Shown: positions 8,144 to 17,609, counted from the stretch's first letter. The stretch: 64,000 bases of DNA from Pseudomonas sp. QS1027 (GCF_002814235.1 NZ_PHSU01000020.1:1-64000); one strand, 5' to 3'. The notes: generated by a model from the letters alone, not told the origin. Translations and numbers: made by a program.

Positions 8144-9115
8144 TCAAACCGCCATCGGTGCCGTCATCGGCGCATGGTGCTGGTAGCCTTCCAGCGAGAA
8201 ATCCCCCGGTTCCACCAGCTCCAGCCACTCCGGCTGGTACACCCCGGTCTTGGCAAACTCCGGCACACGCTCGGAAATAACCAGTTTCGGCATCGGGAAC
8301 GGCTCGCGAGTCAGTTGTTCGTTGAGCATGTCCAGGTGGTTTTCATACACATGGGCATCACCGATGAAATAGGTGAACCAGCGCGGCGTATAGCCGGTCA
8401 GGCGCCCGATCAGGCTCAGCAGCGCCGCGCCTTCGGTCAGGTTGAACGGCGTGCCCAGGCCCAGGTCATTCGAGCGGATGTAGAGGGTCAGGGAAATTTC
8501 CCTGGTCTCCACATTCGGATGGAACTGATACAGCAAATGGCACGGTGGCAACGCCATCTCATCCAATTGCGCACAGTTCCAGCCATGGAACAGAATCCGC
8601 CGGCTACCCGGATCCTTGATGATGGTGTCGACGCACTGGCGCACCTGGTCGATGGCCTTGTACAGCACCACATAGGCCTGGCCGCTTTCCTCGCCCTCGG
8701 CAATCTGCCGGTAGCCCTGGCCCAGAGTCTGCTCGATGGCGGCTACGTTGCTCTTGGCAATCTGCTTGTAAGCCGGCCATTTGCGCCATTGCACGCCATA
8801 GATCTCGCCCAGGTCGTCTTCGCCCTGGCGGAACGGATTGGCCAGCCACTGCGCGTTTTCGTTGGCGTTCTGGTCCCAGACCTTGCAGCCCAGCGCACGG
8901 AACTCGGCGGCGTTGTTCACCCCACGGAGAAAGCCGCACATCTCGCCGACAGCGGACTTGAAGGCCATCTTGCGGGTGGTGATCGCCGGGAAACCTTCCT
9001 GGAGGTCATAACGCAGCATGGCCCCGGGAAAGCTGATGGTGTTCACGCCGGTACGGTTGGCCTGCTTGGTGCCGTTCTTGATGACGTGGGCGACCAGTTC
9101 GAGATATTGCTTCAT
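8144..9115 (-). CDS. thyA: Thymidylate synthase
   Basis: A 323-residue enzyme that methylates dUMP to dTMP using methylene-tetrahydrofolate. Visible features are the N-terminal KNGTKQANRTGVNTISFPG (the Arg of RTG binds phosphate), the catalytic cysteine in PPCH (residue ~192), and the substrate-binding region SNDLGLGTPFNL. It is longer than the ~264-residue E. coli form because of inserted sequence around residues 85-155, which I recall as normal for some Pseudomonas. It sits downstream of lgt with a 48 bp gap, the usual lgt-thyA arrangement, and they are probably co-transcribed. Confidence 0.96.
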   Translation of the reverse strand: MKQYLELVAHVIKNGTKQANRTGVNTISFPGAMLRYDLQEGFPAITTRKMAFKSAVGEMCGFLRGVNNAAEFRALGCKVWDQNANENAQWLANPFRQGEDDLGEIYGVQWRKWPAYKQIAKSNVAAIEQTLGQGYRQIAEGEESGQAYVVLYKAIDQVRQCVDTIIKDPGSRRILFHGWNCAQLDEMALPPCHLLYQFHPNVETREISLTLYIRSNDLGLGTPFNLTEGAALLSLIGRLTGYTPRWFTYFIGDAHVYENHLDMLNEQLTREPFPMPKLVISERVPEFAKTGVYQPEWLELVEPGDFSLEGYQHHAPMTAPMAV

Positions 9116-9163
9116 GAGTTACCTGCATCCTTGAATACGGGGCCCGCGAGCCCCGATTCGAAT

Positions 9164-9985
9164 TTAAAGCGCGGCGTCTTTCGCAGCCGGTGTAGTCGGG
9201 GCGCGGTGATAGGCGAACCACAGCAAGCCCAGGCCGCCGATGATCATCGGCAGGCTGAGGATCTGCCCCATGGTCACCCAGCCGAACGCCAGATAGCCGA
9301 GCTGCGCATCCGGCACCCGGACGAACTCGACGACAAAACGGAAGATCCCGTAGAACAACGCGAACATGCCCGAAACCGCCATGGTCGGCCGCGGCTTGCG
9401 CGAGAACAACCAGAGGATCACGAACAGGGCCACACCTTCCAGCGCGAACTGATACAGCTGCGACGGGTGACGCGGCAACTGGGCCGGGTCGCTGAACGGC
9501 GGGAAGACCATCGCCCACGGCAGGTCAGTCGGCTTGCCCCACAACTCGCCATTGATGAAGTTGCCGATCCGCCCGGCACCCAGGCCGATCGGGACCATCG
9601 GCGCGACGAAGTCCATCAGTTGGAAGAACGACTTGCCGTTGCGCCGGCCAAACCACCAGGCCGCCACCATCACCCCGATGAAGCCGCCATGGAACGCCAT
9701 GCCGCCCTTCCAGACCTCGAAGATCAGCGTCGGGTTGGCAAGATAGGCACTCAGATCGTAGAACAGCACATAACCCAGGCGCCCGCCGACGATCACGCCC
9801 ATGGCCAGCCAGAAGATCAGGTCGGAGAGTTTCTCCTTGGTCCAGGTCGGGTCGAAACGGTTCAGGCGCCGGGAGGCCAGCAGCCACGCACCGCCAATGC
9901 CGACCAGGTACATCAGGCCGTACCAGTGGATTTTCAGCGGGCCGATGGCCAGGGCCACCGGGTCAATCTGCGGGTAAGGCAGCAT
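9164..9985 (-). CDS. lgt: Phosphatidylglycerol--prolipoprotein diacylglyceryl transferase
   Basis: A 273-residue inner-membrane enzyme that adds a diacylglyceryl group to the lipobox cysteine of prelipoproteins, the first step of lipoprotein maturation. About seven membrane segments are visible. The family signature GRIGNFINGELWG lies around residues 138-150, and an HGGFIG stretch near residue 95 contains the conserved His. The start MLPYPQIDPVALAIGP is the usual family N-terminus. It precedes thyA on the same strand. A client, the subtilase lipoprotein at 29748, is encoded elsewhere in this window. Confidence 0.96.
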   Translation of the reverse strand: MLPYPQIDPVALAIGPLKIHWYGLMYLVGIGGAWLLASRRLNRFDPTWTKEKLSDLIFWLAMGVIVGGRLGYVLFYDLSAYLANPTLIFEVWKGGMAFHGGFIGVMVAAWWFGRRNGKSFFQLMDFVAPMVPIGLGAGRIGNFINGELWGKPTDLPWAMVFPPFSDPAQLPRHPSQLYQFALEGVALFVILWLFSRKPRPTMAVSGMFALFYGIFRFVVEFVRVPDAQLGYLAFGWVTMGQILSLPMIIGGLGLLWFAYHRAPTTPAAKDAAL

Positions 9986-10110
9986 TGCAACTCCTCGATA
10001 GAGTAAAAATTCAGGGCCCGGCGAACAGCAATCGCCCAGGCCGGCGGGTCATGCTGCAAGCGCGCCATTAAGCCAATATTGCGCCGGCATGACTGAACCG
10101 AGCCTGTGGC

Positions 10111-10893
10111 TCAGATCAGGAACTTCAGGCCGACAATGAACAACAGGCCGGCAAACAGCCGCTTGAGCAACAACGGCGACAGCTGGTGTGCCAGCTGCAC
10201 ACCGAACCGAGCAAAAAACATACTGGTCAGGGCAATCCCGAGCAAGGCCGGCAAATAGATAAAGCCCAGGCTGTGGGCCGGCAGCAACGGATCGTGCCAA
10301 CCCAGGATCATGAAACTCAAGGTGCTGGCCAGGGCAATCGGCAAGCCGCAGGCCGAGGACGTCGCCACCGCCTGCTGCATCGGCACACTGCGCCAGGTCA
10401 GGAACGGCACGGTCAGGGAGCCGCCGCCGATGCCGAAAATCGCCGAGGCCCAACCGATCACCGCCCCCGCCACGCCGAGGCCGAACTTGCCGGGCACGCT
10501 GCGGCTGGCCTTGGGCTTGAGGTTCAGCGCCATCTGCGCCGCCACCACCAGGGCGAACACACCGATGATCTTCTGCAGATGCGGGCCGGCGATGGCGTTG
10601 GCGGTCAACGCGCCGAGGCCCGAGCCGAGCAGGATGCCCACGGCCATCCAGGCAAAGACCGGCCAGAGCACCGCACCGCGCTTGTGATGCCCGCGAATGG
10701 TATTGAACGAGGTGAAAATGATCGTCGCCAGGGACGTGCCCACCGCCAGATGCGTGAGGATCAGCGGATCGAACCCTTGCAGGGTGAAACTGAACACCAG
10801 CACCGGGACGATAATGATCCCGCCGCCCACGCCGAACAGCCCGGCCAGCACACCGGCGCAGGCCCCCAAGACCAGATAGAGCAGAAATTCCAT
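10111..10893 (-). CDS. TauE/SafE-family sulfite/organosulfur exporter-like membrane protein
   Basis: A 260-residue membrane protein with about eight hydrophobic segments. It has the internally repeated glycine-rich signatures of the TauE/SafE family: GLFGVGGGIIIVPVL near residues 19-33, and AIFGIGGGSLTVPFL in the second half. Members move sulfite, sulfoacetate or related anions; the substrate here cannot be read from sequence. The ATG at 10893 (MEFLLYLVLGA) is the natural family start, and the longer frame to 11244 runs antisense through the NRDE gene. It lies upstream of lgt-thyA on the same strand with a 125 bp gap. Confidence 0.88.
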   Translation of the reverse strand: MEFLLYLVLGACAGVLAGLFGVGGGIIIVPVLVFSFTLQGFDPLILTHLAVGTSLATIIFTSFNTIRGHHKRGAVLWPVFAWMAVGILLGSGLGALTANAIAGPHLQKIIGVFALVVAAQMALNLKPKASRSVPGKFGLGVAGAVIGWASAIFGIGGGSLTVPFLTWRSVPMQQAVATSSACGLPIALASTLSFMILGWHDPLLPAHSLGFIYLPALLGIALTSMFFARFGVQLAHQLSPLLLKRLFAGLLFIVGLKFLI

Positions 10894-11003
10894 GCACGAC
10901 CCCGCAAAACAAGTCCGGCATGGTAACGGAAGGATGGACACGGCTCTACTGGATGGCGATGGATACCCTGCGTAGAGTGGGCAAAAACATCGAGGACCAC
11001 CTG

Positions 11004-11750
11004 ATGTGCCTGATTGTCTTTGCCTGGCGCCCGGGCCATGCCCAGCCGCTGATCGTCGCGGCCAACCGTGACGAATTTTATGCCCGGCCGAGCCTGCCGC
11101 TGGCGCAATGGCCGCAAGCGCCGCAGGTCTATGCGGGGCGCGATCTGGAAGCGGGTGGGACCTGGCTCGGGATAGGCCCGCAGGGGCGCTTTGCAGCCTT
11201 GACCAATATCCGCGATCCGCACCAACCGGTGGCCCGGCGTTCAAGGGGAGAACTGGTGGCTCGCTTTCTCACCGAGGACCTGTCGATTGATCAGTATTTA
11301 GCCGAAGTTCGCGGAAAATCGCTGGAATATGCGGGTTTCAATCTGCTGTTGGGCACAGCGGATGCCTTGTGGCACTTCAATTCCCATGAGGGTGAGCCAC
11401 GCGAACTGGCGGAAGGGGTCTACGGACTGTCCAATGCCGGGCTCGATACGCCCTGGCCAAAATTGCTCAAGGCCCGGGCGGCGCTGTCCTGGACGCTGGC
11501 CGATCCCCAGCCGGAGGCCTTGCTGGCGATCCTTGGCGATCCGACGATAGCGCCCTTTGCCGAGTTGCCGGACACCGGGGTGGGACTGGCGACCGAGAGC
11601 CTGTTATCCAGCGTGTTTATCGCCAGCCCCAGCTACGGCACACGGGCCAGCACGGTGCTGATCAGCCACGCCGATGGCACGCGTCATCTGGTGGAGCGCA
11701 GCTTCGGGCCGTATGGCGGGCATCTGGGAGAGGTGGAGCTAAAGGTCTAG
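11004..11750 (+). CDS. NRDE (TANGO2-like) family protein
   Basis: A 248-residue protein of the NRDE/TANGO2 family. It begins MCLIVFAW, with the family's Cys at position 2, and contains the diagnostic NRDE motif in VAANRDEFYARP (residues ~18-30). A TWLGIG segment and TNIRDP follow, which are also typical. The family has an N-terminal-nucleophile-like fold; animal TANGO2 has been linked to haem and lipid handling, but the bacterial role is unsettled. The start at 11004 is chosen because the N-terminal Cys must follow Met. It is convergent with ptsP (10 bp between the stops). Confidence 0.88.
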   Translation: MCLIVFAWRPGHAQPLIVAANRDEFYARPSLPLAQWPQAPQVYAGRDLEAGGTWLGIGPQGRFAALTNIRDPHQPVARRSRGELVARFLTEDLSIDQYLAEVRGKSLEYAGFNLLLGTADALWHFNSHEGEPRELAEGVYGLSNAGLDTPWPKLLKARAALSWTLADPQPEALLAILGDPTIAPFAELPDTGVGLATESLLSSVFIASPSYGTRASTVLISHADGTRHLVERSFGPYGGHLGEVELKV

Positions 11751-11759
11751 CTCCCCTCC

Positions 11760-14033
11760 TCAATGCGTGACGGTCGGCACCACCATCCGTGACAAGCCGA
11801 GATTCTTCAGCGCCAATTGCAAGGTACTGCGAATCACCTGCGGGTTGTCGATGGTCATCACCTGGGCCAGCAGTTCCTGGGCCTTGCTCAGGTTGATCTG
11901 GCGCAGCATCCATTTCACCTTCGGCAAGTTGGTGGCGTTCATCGACAAGCTGTCAAAGCCCATTGCCATCAACAGCACCGCCGCCATCGGATCACCGGCC
12001 ATCTCGCCGCAGATACTCACCGGCTTGCCTTCGGCATGGGCGTCGCGCACCACGTTCTGCAGGGCTTGCAGCACCGCCGGGTGCAGGTAGTCGTAAAGGT
12101 CCGCCACCCGTGGGTTGTTACGGTCCACCGCCAGCAGGTACTGGGTCAGGTCGTTGGAACCCACCGAGAGGAAGTCCACCTGCCGCGCCAATTCGCGGGT
12201 CTGGTAGACCGCCGCCGGAATCTCGATCATCACGCCCACCGGCGGCATCGGCACGTCGGTGCCTTCGTCGCGCACCTCGCCCCAGGCCCGGTGGATCAGG
12301 TGCAGCGCCTCTTCCATCTCGTGGATGCCCGAGATCATCGGCAGCAGGATCCGCAGGTTGTTCAGGCCTTCGCTGGCCTTGAGCATGGCCCGCGCCTGCA
12401 CCAGGAAGATTTCCGGGTGGTCGAGGGTCACGCGGATACCGCGCCAGCCGAGGAACGGGTTGTCTTCTTCAATCGGGAAATACGGCAGCGATTTGTCGCC
12501 GCCGATGTCCAGGCTGCGCATGGTCACCGGTTGCGGATGGAACGCCGACAACTGCTCGCGATAGATCGCCAGCTGTTCCTTCTCGCTCGGGAAGCGCTGG
12601 TTGATCATGAACGGTACTTCGGTGCGGTACAGGCCGACACCTTCGGCCCCGCGCTGCTGCGCCCGGGCCACATCCGCCAACAGGCCGGTGTTGACCCACA
12701 GCGGCATGCGATGGCCGTCCGGGGTCACGCACGGCAGTTCGCGCAAGGCGTCCAGGCCCTCGGACAGCTGGCGTTCTTCTTCCACCACACCGGCGTATTG
12801 CTTGCGCAGGACTTCGCTGGGGTTGGTAAACACCTCGCCACGGGCGCCGTCGACGATCATCTCGATGCCGTCGACCTTCGAGTACGGCAGGTCCACCAGG
12901 CCCATGACCGTCGGAATGCCCATGGCCCGCGCCAGGATCGCCACGTGGGAGTTACCCGAACCCAGTACCGAGACCAGGCCCTTGAGCTTGCCTTCCGGTA
13001 CTTCGCCAAGCATCGCCGCGGTCAGCTCTTCACTGACCATGATGGTGTTGTCCGGGTAGACCAGGGCCTGCTGGCGCTCGGATTGCAGGTAGGCCAGCAG
13101 CCGACGACCGAGGTCCTTGACGTCCGACGCGCGCTCGCGCAGGTAGGCGTCGTCCATCAGTTCAAAACGGTTGACGTGATCGGTCACTACCTGGCGCAAG
13201 GCGCCCTGGGCCCATTGGCCGGTCTTGATCACGTTGGTGATTTCGCTGCCCAGGGAGGCATCGTCGAGCATCATCAGGTAGACGTCGAACAACGCGCGCT
13301 CTTCCGGACGCAGCTGCGTCGCGAGTTTGGCCGAGAGCGTGCGCATGTCGGCACGCACGCCTTCGATGGCGGTCTTGAACAGCGCCAGTTCGGCGTCGAT
13401 ATCGGCGATCGCCTTGTCCGGCACCACGTCCAGGTCCGCCGGCGGCAGCATGACCACCGCCGTACCGACGGCCGCGCCGGGCGAGCCCGGCACACCGATG
13501 AACTTGGCTTCCTGGATGCCCTTGCCTTCACGCCCCAGCCCGCGGATCGAACCGGTGGCCTCGGCATGGGCGATAACGCCGGCCAACTGGGCGCTCATGG
13601 TCACCAGGAAGGCTTCTTCGCCCTCGTCGAACTGGCGACGCTCTTTCTGCTGGATCACCAACACGCCGACGACACGGCGATGGTGGATGATCGGCGCACC
13701 GAGGAAGGAGGCATAACGCTCCTCGCCGGTTTCGGCAAAGTAGCGATACCGTGGGTGATCGGCAGCGTTTTCCAGGTTCAGCGGTTCTTCGCGCGTACCC
13801 ACGAGGCCAACCAGGCCTTCGTTCGGCGCCATGCTGACCTTGCCGATCGAGCGCTTGTTCAAGCCCTCGGTGGCCATCAGGACAAAGCGGTTGGTTTCGG
13901 GGTCCAGCAAATAGACCGAGCAGACCTGGCTGCCCATGGCCTCTTTGACGCGCAATACAATAATGCCCAACGCCGCCTTGAGATCCTTGGCGGCGTTAAC
14001 TTCCTGGACGATCTTGCGCAGCGTATTGAGCAT
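11760..14033 (-). CDS. ptsP: Nitrogen PTS enzyme I (phosphoenolpyruvate-protein phosphotransferase)
   Basis: A 757-residue EI-Ntr, first enzyme of the nitrogen phosphotransferase system, which passes phosphate from PEP to NPr (PtsO) and on to PtsN. An N-terminal GAF sensor domain occupies residues ~15-155, followed by the enzyme I N-domain with the phospho-accepting histidine in GSGNSHVAIL (His363) and the PEP-binding TIM barrel (GLYRTEVPFM; SVGSNDLTQYLLAVDR). It lies 21 bp downstream of rppH on the same strand, an order conserved across gammaproteobacteria, so the two are probably one transcript. Known roles include nitrogen and carbon signalling and PHB or virulence control. Confidence 0.95.
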   Translation of the reverse strand: MLNTLRKIVQEVNAAKDLKAALGIIVLRVKEAMGSQVCSVYLLDPETNRFVLMATEGLNKRSIGKVSMAPNEGLVGLVGTREEPLNLENAADHPRYRYFAETGEERYASFLGAPIIHHRRVVGVLVIQQKERRQFDEGEEAFLVTMSAQLAGVIAHAEATGSIRGLGREGKGIQEAKFIGVPGSPGAAVGTAVVMLPPADLDVVPDKAIADIDAELALFKTAIEGVRADMRTLSAKLATQLRPEERALFDVYLMMLDDASLGSEITNVIKTGQWAQGALRQVVTDHVNRFELMDDAYLRERASDVKDLGRRLLAYLQSERQQALVYPDNTIMVSEELTAAMLGEVPEGKLKGLVSVLGSGNSHVAILARAMGIPTVMGLVDLPYSKVDGIEMIVDGARGEVFTNPSEVLRKQYAGVVEEERQLSEGLDALRELPCVTPDGHRMPLWVNTGLLADVARAQQRGAEGVGLYRTEVPFMINQRFPSEKEQLAIYREQLSAFHPQPVTMRSLDIGGDKSLPYFPIEEDNPFLGWRGIRVTLDHPEIFLVQARAMLKASEGLNNLRILLPMISGIHEMEEALHLIHRAWGEVRDEGTDVPMPPVGVMIEIPAAVYQTRELARQVDFLSVGSNDLTQYLLAVDRNNPRVADLYDYLHPAVLQALQNVVRDAHAEGKPVSICGEMAGDPMAAVLLMAMGFDSLSMNATNLPKVKWMLRQINLSKAQELLAQVMTIDNPQVIRSTLQLALKNLGLSRMVVPTVTH

Positions 14034-14054
14034 GGCTCGGGGTCGAACTCCGTG

Positions 14055-14534
14055 TCAGTCGCGCGCCAACAGGCGCGGGGCAAGCTCTTTGAGCGCGCGA
14101 CGGTAGACCTCGCGCTTGAATGTCACCACCTGGCCCAACGGGTACCAATAGCTGACCCAACGCCAGCCATCGAACTCCGGTTTACCGGTCAAATCCATCC
14201 GCACCCGCTGCTCGTTGGAGAGCAGGCGCAGGAGAAACCATTTCTGCTTCTGGCCGATGCACAGCGGTTGGCTGTGGGTACGCACCAGGCGTTGCGGCAA
14301 ACGATAGCGCAACCAGCCCCGGGTACAGGCCAAAATTTGCACATCTTCGCGTTCCAGGCCGACTTCTTCGTTCAATTCACGGTACAAAGCGTCTTCAGGC
14401 GTCTCGTCCGGGTTGATCCCGCCTTGCGGAAACTGCCATGCATCTTGATTGATGCGGCGTGCCCAGAGGACCTGCCCAGCATCATTCGTCAGAATTATCC
14501 CGACATTAGGACGGAAACCATCGGGGTCGATCAC
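14055..14534 (-). CDS. rppH: RNA 5'-pyrophosphohydrolase
   Basis: A 159-residue Nudix hydrolase that removes pyrophosphate from the 5' end of mRNAs, opening them to RNase E decay. The Nudix box runs from GGINPDETPEDAL through RELNEEVGL (residues ~38-60) with all the usual Glu residues. The start is taken as GTG at 14534, giving MIDPDGFRPNVGI, which matches the family N-terminus; the longer ATG frame to 14594 adds a non-homologous 20 residues. It is followed 21 bp later by ptsP. It is divergent from the HAD gene at 14678. Confidence 0.94.
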   Translation of the reverse strand: MIDPDGFRPNVGIILTNDAGQVLWARRINQDAWQFPQGGINPDETPEDALYRELNEEVGLEREDVQILACTRGWLRYRLPQRLVRTHSQPLCIGQKQKWFLLRLLSNEQRVRMDLTGKPEFDGWRWVSYWYPLGQVVTFKREVYRRALKELAPRLLARD

Positions 14535-14677
14535 GGCAACCACCTCGCAAACGCATGTCATCGCATTGTTCCACAAAGGTTGTGAAAGCAGCAACGAGCC
14601 TTCCTACCTTATGTGCACTCTTGTGAAAAGACCGTATTCTGGAGGCCTTTTTACAGGCTTATCAGCGAGTAACCGCA

Positions 14678-15334
14678 ATGCGTCTGGCTTTATTCGACTT
14701 GGACAACACACTTTTGGGCGGCGACAGCGACCACGCCTGGGGCGATTACCTCTGCGAACGGGGGATTCTCGATCCGGTGGCCTATAAAAACCGCAACGAT
14801 GAGTTCTACCAGGATTACCTGGCGGGCCGCCTGGATAACGCCGAGTACCTGAATTTCTGCCTGGAAATTCTCGGCCGCAGCGAGATGGCCCAACTGGACG
14901 AGTGGCATCGCGACTATATGCGCGACTGCATCGAACCCATCGTGCTGCCCAAGGGCCTGGAGTTGCTGGCCAAACACCGGGATGCCGGTGACAAGCTGGT
15001 GATCATCACTGCCACCAACCGTTTTGTCACGGCGCCGATTGCCGCGCGGCTGGGGGTCGAGACCTTGATTGCCACTGAATGCGAGATGATCGACGGTCGC
15101 TACAGTGGACGCAGTACCGATATCCCGTGCTTTCGCGAGGGCAAGGTGACGCGTCTGAACCGTTGGCTGGAAGAAACCGGGCATGGCCTGGAAGACAGCT
15201 ATTTCTACAGCGATTCGATGAATGACCTGCCGCTGCTGGAGCAGGTGGCCAATCCCGTGGCGGTGGATCCGGATCCAAATCTGCGGGCCGAGGCCGAGAA
15301 GCGTGGGTGGCCGGTAATCAGTTTGCGCGGCTGA
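14678..15334 (+). CDS. HAD-superfamily hydrolase, SerB-like (HAD-IB)
   Basis: A 218-residue phosphatase-like protein. Motif I FDLDNTLLGGDSD (Asp7, Asp9) gives the nucleophile and acid/base pair. Motif II is in VIITATNRF and motif III/IV in FYSDSMNDLPLLE. The layout matches the HAD-IB subfamily, which includes phosphoserine phosphatase SerB and a Pseudomonas histidinol-phosphatase-like group; substrate specificity cannot be read here. It starts at the first ATG next to motif I and is convergent with the DUF2269 gene at 15361 (26 bp between the stops). Confidence 0.88.
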   Translation: MRLALFDLDNTLLGGDSDHAWGDYLCERGILDPVAYKNRNDEFYQDYLAGRLDNAEYLNFCLEILGRSEMAQLDEWHRDYMRDCIEPIVLPKGLELLAKHRDAGDKLVIITATNRFVTAPIAARLGVETLIATECEMIDGRYSGRSTDIPCFREGKVTRLNRWLEETGHGLEDSYFYSDSMNDLPLLEQVANPVAVDPDPNLRAEAEKRGWPVISLRG

Positions 15335-15360
15335 CCCAGCCTTCGCGACCAGGCCGGCAC

Positions 15361-15828
15361 TCAGGCCGGCTTGGCGACCATCAGATAAAAAATCGCCATG
15401 AACGACAAAAACGCCGGCCAGCCCAGCACAAACCACCAGCGCATATAGGTCTCGGCCTGCATCGGCATCGCCGTACCCTCGCGCAAGGCCTGCTCGGCCA
15501 TCCTGTGCACCCGGATCTGCAGCCACACCACCGGCAACCAGCAGATTCCCGCCAACACGAACAGCCCCAGGCTCCACATCAACCAGCTCTGCTGGATCGG
15601 CCAGCCCGCCAGGTGCATCAACCCCAGCCCGCTCAACGGCTGGAACACCGCCGTGGTGGTGGTAAAGGCCCAATCGGCGAACACCAGGTGCTTGAAGGTC
15701 GCCGCGATCACCTCGACGCTGCCCGTGCGCCAGGCACGCAAGGCGTAATACGCGGAACCGGCACCCAGGCCGAAAAGAATCGTGGAAGACAGGATATGCA
15801 GGGTTTTCAGCAGCAGGTAAGCACTCAT
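15361..15828 (-). CDS. DUF2269-family integral membrane protein
   Basis: A 155-residue protein with four predicted membrane segments (LLLKTLHILSSTILFGLGAG; then around residues 55-75, 80-105 and 130-150). The pattern K-x-L-H near the N-terminus and the GWPIQQSWLMW stretch resemble DUF2269 proteins, whose function is unknown. The ATG at 15828 overlaps the stop of the SDR-DoxX gene (ATGA), so translation is coupled. A second DUF2269 protein at 17104 opens the same operon and shares the LSG-LMHLAGWP/HLSGWP region, which suggests an old duplication flanking the SDR gene. Confidence 0.78.
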   Translation of the reverse strand: MSAYLLLKTLHILSSTILFGLGAGSAYYALRAWRTGSVEVIAATFKHLVFADWAFTTTTAVFQPLSGLGLMHLAGWPIQQSWLMWSLGLFVLAGICWLPVVWLQIRVHRMAEQALREGTAMPMQAETYMRWWFVLGWPAFLSFMAIFYLMVAKPA

Positions 15829-17081
15829 CGACGCGGTTCGGTCCAAAGCAGCCAAAGGGTCGCCACCATCAGCACCAGGTTCTTGGCGACGGCGGCATAA
15901 GGGTCAAACCAGTAGTGCGGCAGCACCAGGCTGATAATCAGGGTGTAGGCGCCCATCAACAGCAATTGCGCCCGGAACGCCCACTTGCGCGAGCGTCGGA
16001 ACAACATTCCCAGGCCCAGCAGCCCGTCGCACAGCGACCCGGCGTAGACCGCGAACACCGCAGGCGTCCCGCTCACACCGGCTTCGGCCATGATCCGCAG
16101 GCTCCAGCCATAACCCGGACCGAGGCAAACCAGCGCCGTACCCAACCAGATCAGCAGCATCACTGCCAACAGCAACGGCCGCAGCGCCCATTGGACACTC
16201 TGACCGGCGTTCGGCCAATCCAGCAGGCGAGTTGATAACGGCGCGACCCGGTAACCACAGACCTCGGCCAGCGCCTCGGGATCGGCGACGTTGTCGCGCT
16301 GGGCCATGCGCAGGCTCTGGCGATTCAAGGGCCGCCAGCCCAGGCGATCACCCAGCCAGGCACCAGCCCGCGACAAGATCCCCGGTGCCTTCACATACCG
16401 CGCAGGGCCCCAGCCCTGGGCCGCACGCAACTGATCGAGCACCTGCGCCAGGGTCAGCACCTGCGGACCCACCAGCGGCAATATCTGGGAGTGCGCCGGC
16501 CAATGCCGCAGCAAAGCCAGCACGGCGGCGCACAGATCGTCGATATGCAGCGGTTGAAGACGGGCTTGCAGGTCCAGCAGGGGAATCAGCGGCCACGGCG
16601 ACAGGCGCGCCAGCCAGGCACTGCTGGCCCCGCCGGCCCCCACCAGCAAAGAGGGCCGCAGGACCACGGCCGGCACGCCGAGCGCCATCAGGTAATCATC
16701 CGCTGCCGCCTTGCTCGCCAGGAACGGCACATCCGGCTGTTCGCCGGCACCCAGGGCGGAGATGTGCAGCACCCTCAGACCCTGGCGCGCGGCGAGGTCG
16801 AACAGCGCCCGAGTACCCAGGTCCTGGGTCAAGCGCAGCGCCTGCTCATCGACACTCAGCAACCCGGCGGCATTGATCAGCAGGTCGATATCGTGGGGCA
16901 GGATGAAATGCTTGGAGTCCTCGGCCAACCGATCCAGGTCGAGTACCTGCCATTCGACGCCCGGTAGCGAGCGCAAATGATGGCCGCGGCTGGTGGCGAT
17001 CACCTGGTGACCCGCGGCACTCAACGCACCCAGCAAATGGCGACCGACGAAACCCGTGGCCCCCACCAGAAGCACCTTCAT
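15825..17081 (-). CDS. SDR-family NAD(P)-binding protein fused to a DoxX-like membrane domain
   Basis: A 418-residue two-part protein. Residues 1-~290 form an atypical short-chain dehydrogenase/epimerase domain with the nucleotide-binding GATGFVGRHLLGAL (residues 7-20) and DLLINAAGLL. The C-terminal ~125 residues hold four hydrophobic segments of the DoxX type (PLLLAVMLLIWLGTALVCL and following). The reaction is unknown; such fusions resemble NAD(P)H-sensor or quinone-linked proteins, which is inference. It is the middle gene of a three-gene operon: 22 bp after DUF2269 (17104) and overlapping DUF2269 (15361) by 4 bp. Confidence 0.82.
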   Translation of the reverse strand: MKVLLVGATGFVGRHLLGALSAAGHQVIATSRGHHLRSLPGVEWQVLDLDRLAEDSKHFILPHDIDLLINAAGLLSVDEQALRLTQDLGTRALFDLAARQGLRVLHISALGAGEQPDVPFLASKAAADDYLMALGVPAVVLRPSLLVGAGGASSAWLARLSPWPLIPLLDLQARLQPLHIDDLCAAVLALLRHWPAHSQILPLVGPQVLTLAQVLDQLRAAQGWGPARYVKAPGILSRAGAWLGDRLGWRPLNRQSLRMAQRDNVADPEALAEVCGYRVAPLSTRLLDWPNAGQSVQWALRPLLLAVMLLIWLGTALVCLGPGYGWSLRIMAEAGVSGTPAVFAVYAGSLCDGLLGLGMLFRRSRKWAFRAQLLLMGAYTLIISLVLPHYWFDPYAAVAKNLVLMVATLWLLWTEPRR

Positions 17082-17103
17082 GGCAATTCCCTGGCCTGAC
17101 GGC

Positions 17104-17532
17104 TTAAACCGGTTTCGCGCCCATCAGGCCCGCAATGGCGACAAAACCGACGACCGTGAAAATCGCCAGGGCCAGCGTGAACCCTGGATGCCGTGCCGTG
17201 ATGCCACGACGCAGGCGATTGAGGCGGACCACCAGCCACACCCAGCTCAGGGTGCACAGGGTGTAGAGCACACTCGAACCCAGCAGCCAGGTCTGACCCA
17301 ACGGCCAACCGGACAGGTGCACCAGCCACCAGCCACTGACCGGCAGCACGGCAAGGCACAGCGCCATCAGCCCCCAGACGAAGAACCAGGGGCGCTGCAA
17401 AGTATGATTTTGAATGGTTGCATCGCCGGCACGACGTCCGCGCCAAAGCCTGATCGTCACTGCCAGCGCGCTGCCCAGCAAAAGCACCGGCGCCGCACCG
17501 TGTAGCAGTTTCAAGGCAGTGAGGGTTTCCAT
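17104..17532 (-). CDS. DUF2269-family integral membrane protein, first gene of SDR-DoxX operon
   Basis: A 142-residue membrane protein with about four hydrophobic helices, starting METLTALKLLHGAAPVLLLG. The KLLH motif and WLVHLSGWPLGQTWLL region match the other DUF2269 protein at 15361. Function is unknown for the family. It opens a minus-strand operon with the SDR-DoxX gene 22 bp downstream, so all three proteins probably work at the inner membrane together. Confidence 0.75.
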   Translation of the reverse strand: METLTALKLLHGAAPVLLLGSALAVTIRLWRGRRAGDATIQNHTLQRPWFFVWGLMALCLAVLPVSGWWLVHLSGWPLGQTWLLGSSVLYTLCTLSWVWLVVRLNRLRRGITARHPGFTLALAIFTVVGFVAIAGLMGAKPV

Positions 17533-17609
17533 TTCATCGTTTCCTTGGTTTGACGATCAACTTTCGAGCAGGCGCCTTGCCCATCAGCTTAGCAGCCATC
17601 CACCGCGTT

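Noticed and set aside
11817..14585. Very long plus-strand open frame (over 900 codons) opposite ptsP and rppH
   Set aside because: It is the antisense shadow of two well-supported genes. The composition (His/Gln/Arg/Val-rich, no domain) is typical of the reverse strand of GC-rich coding DNA.
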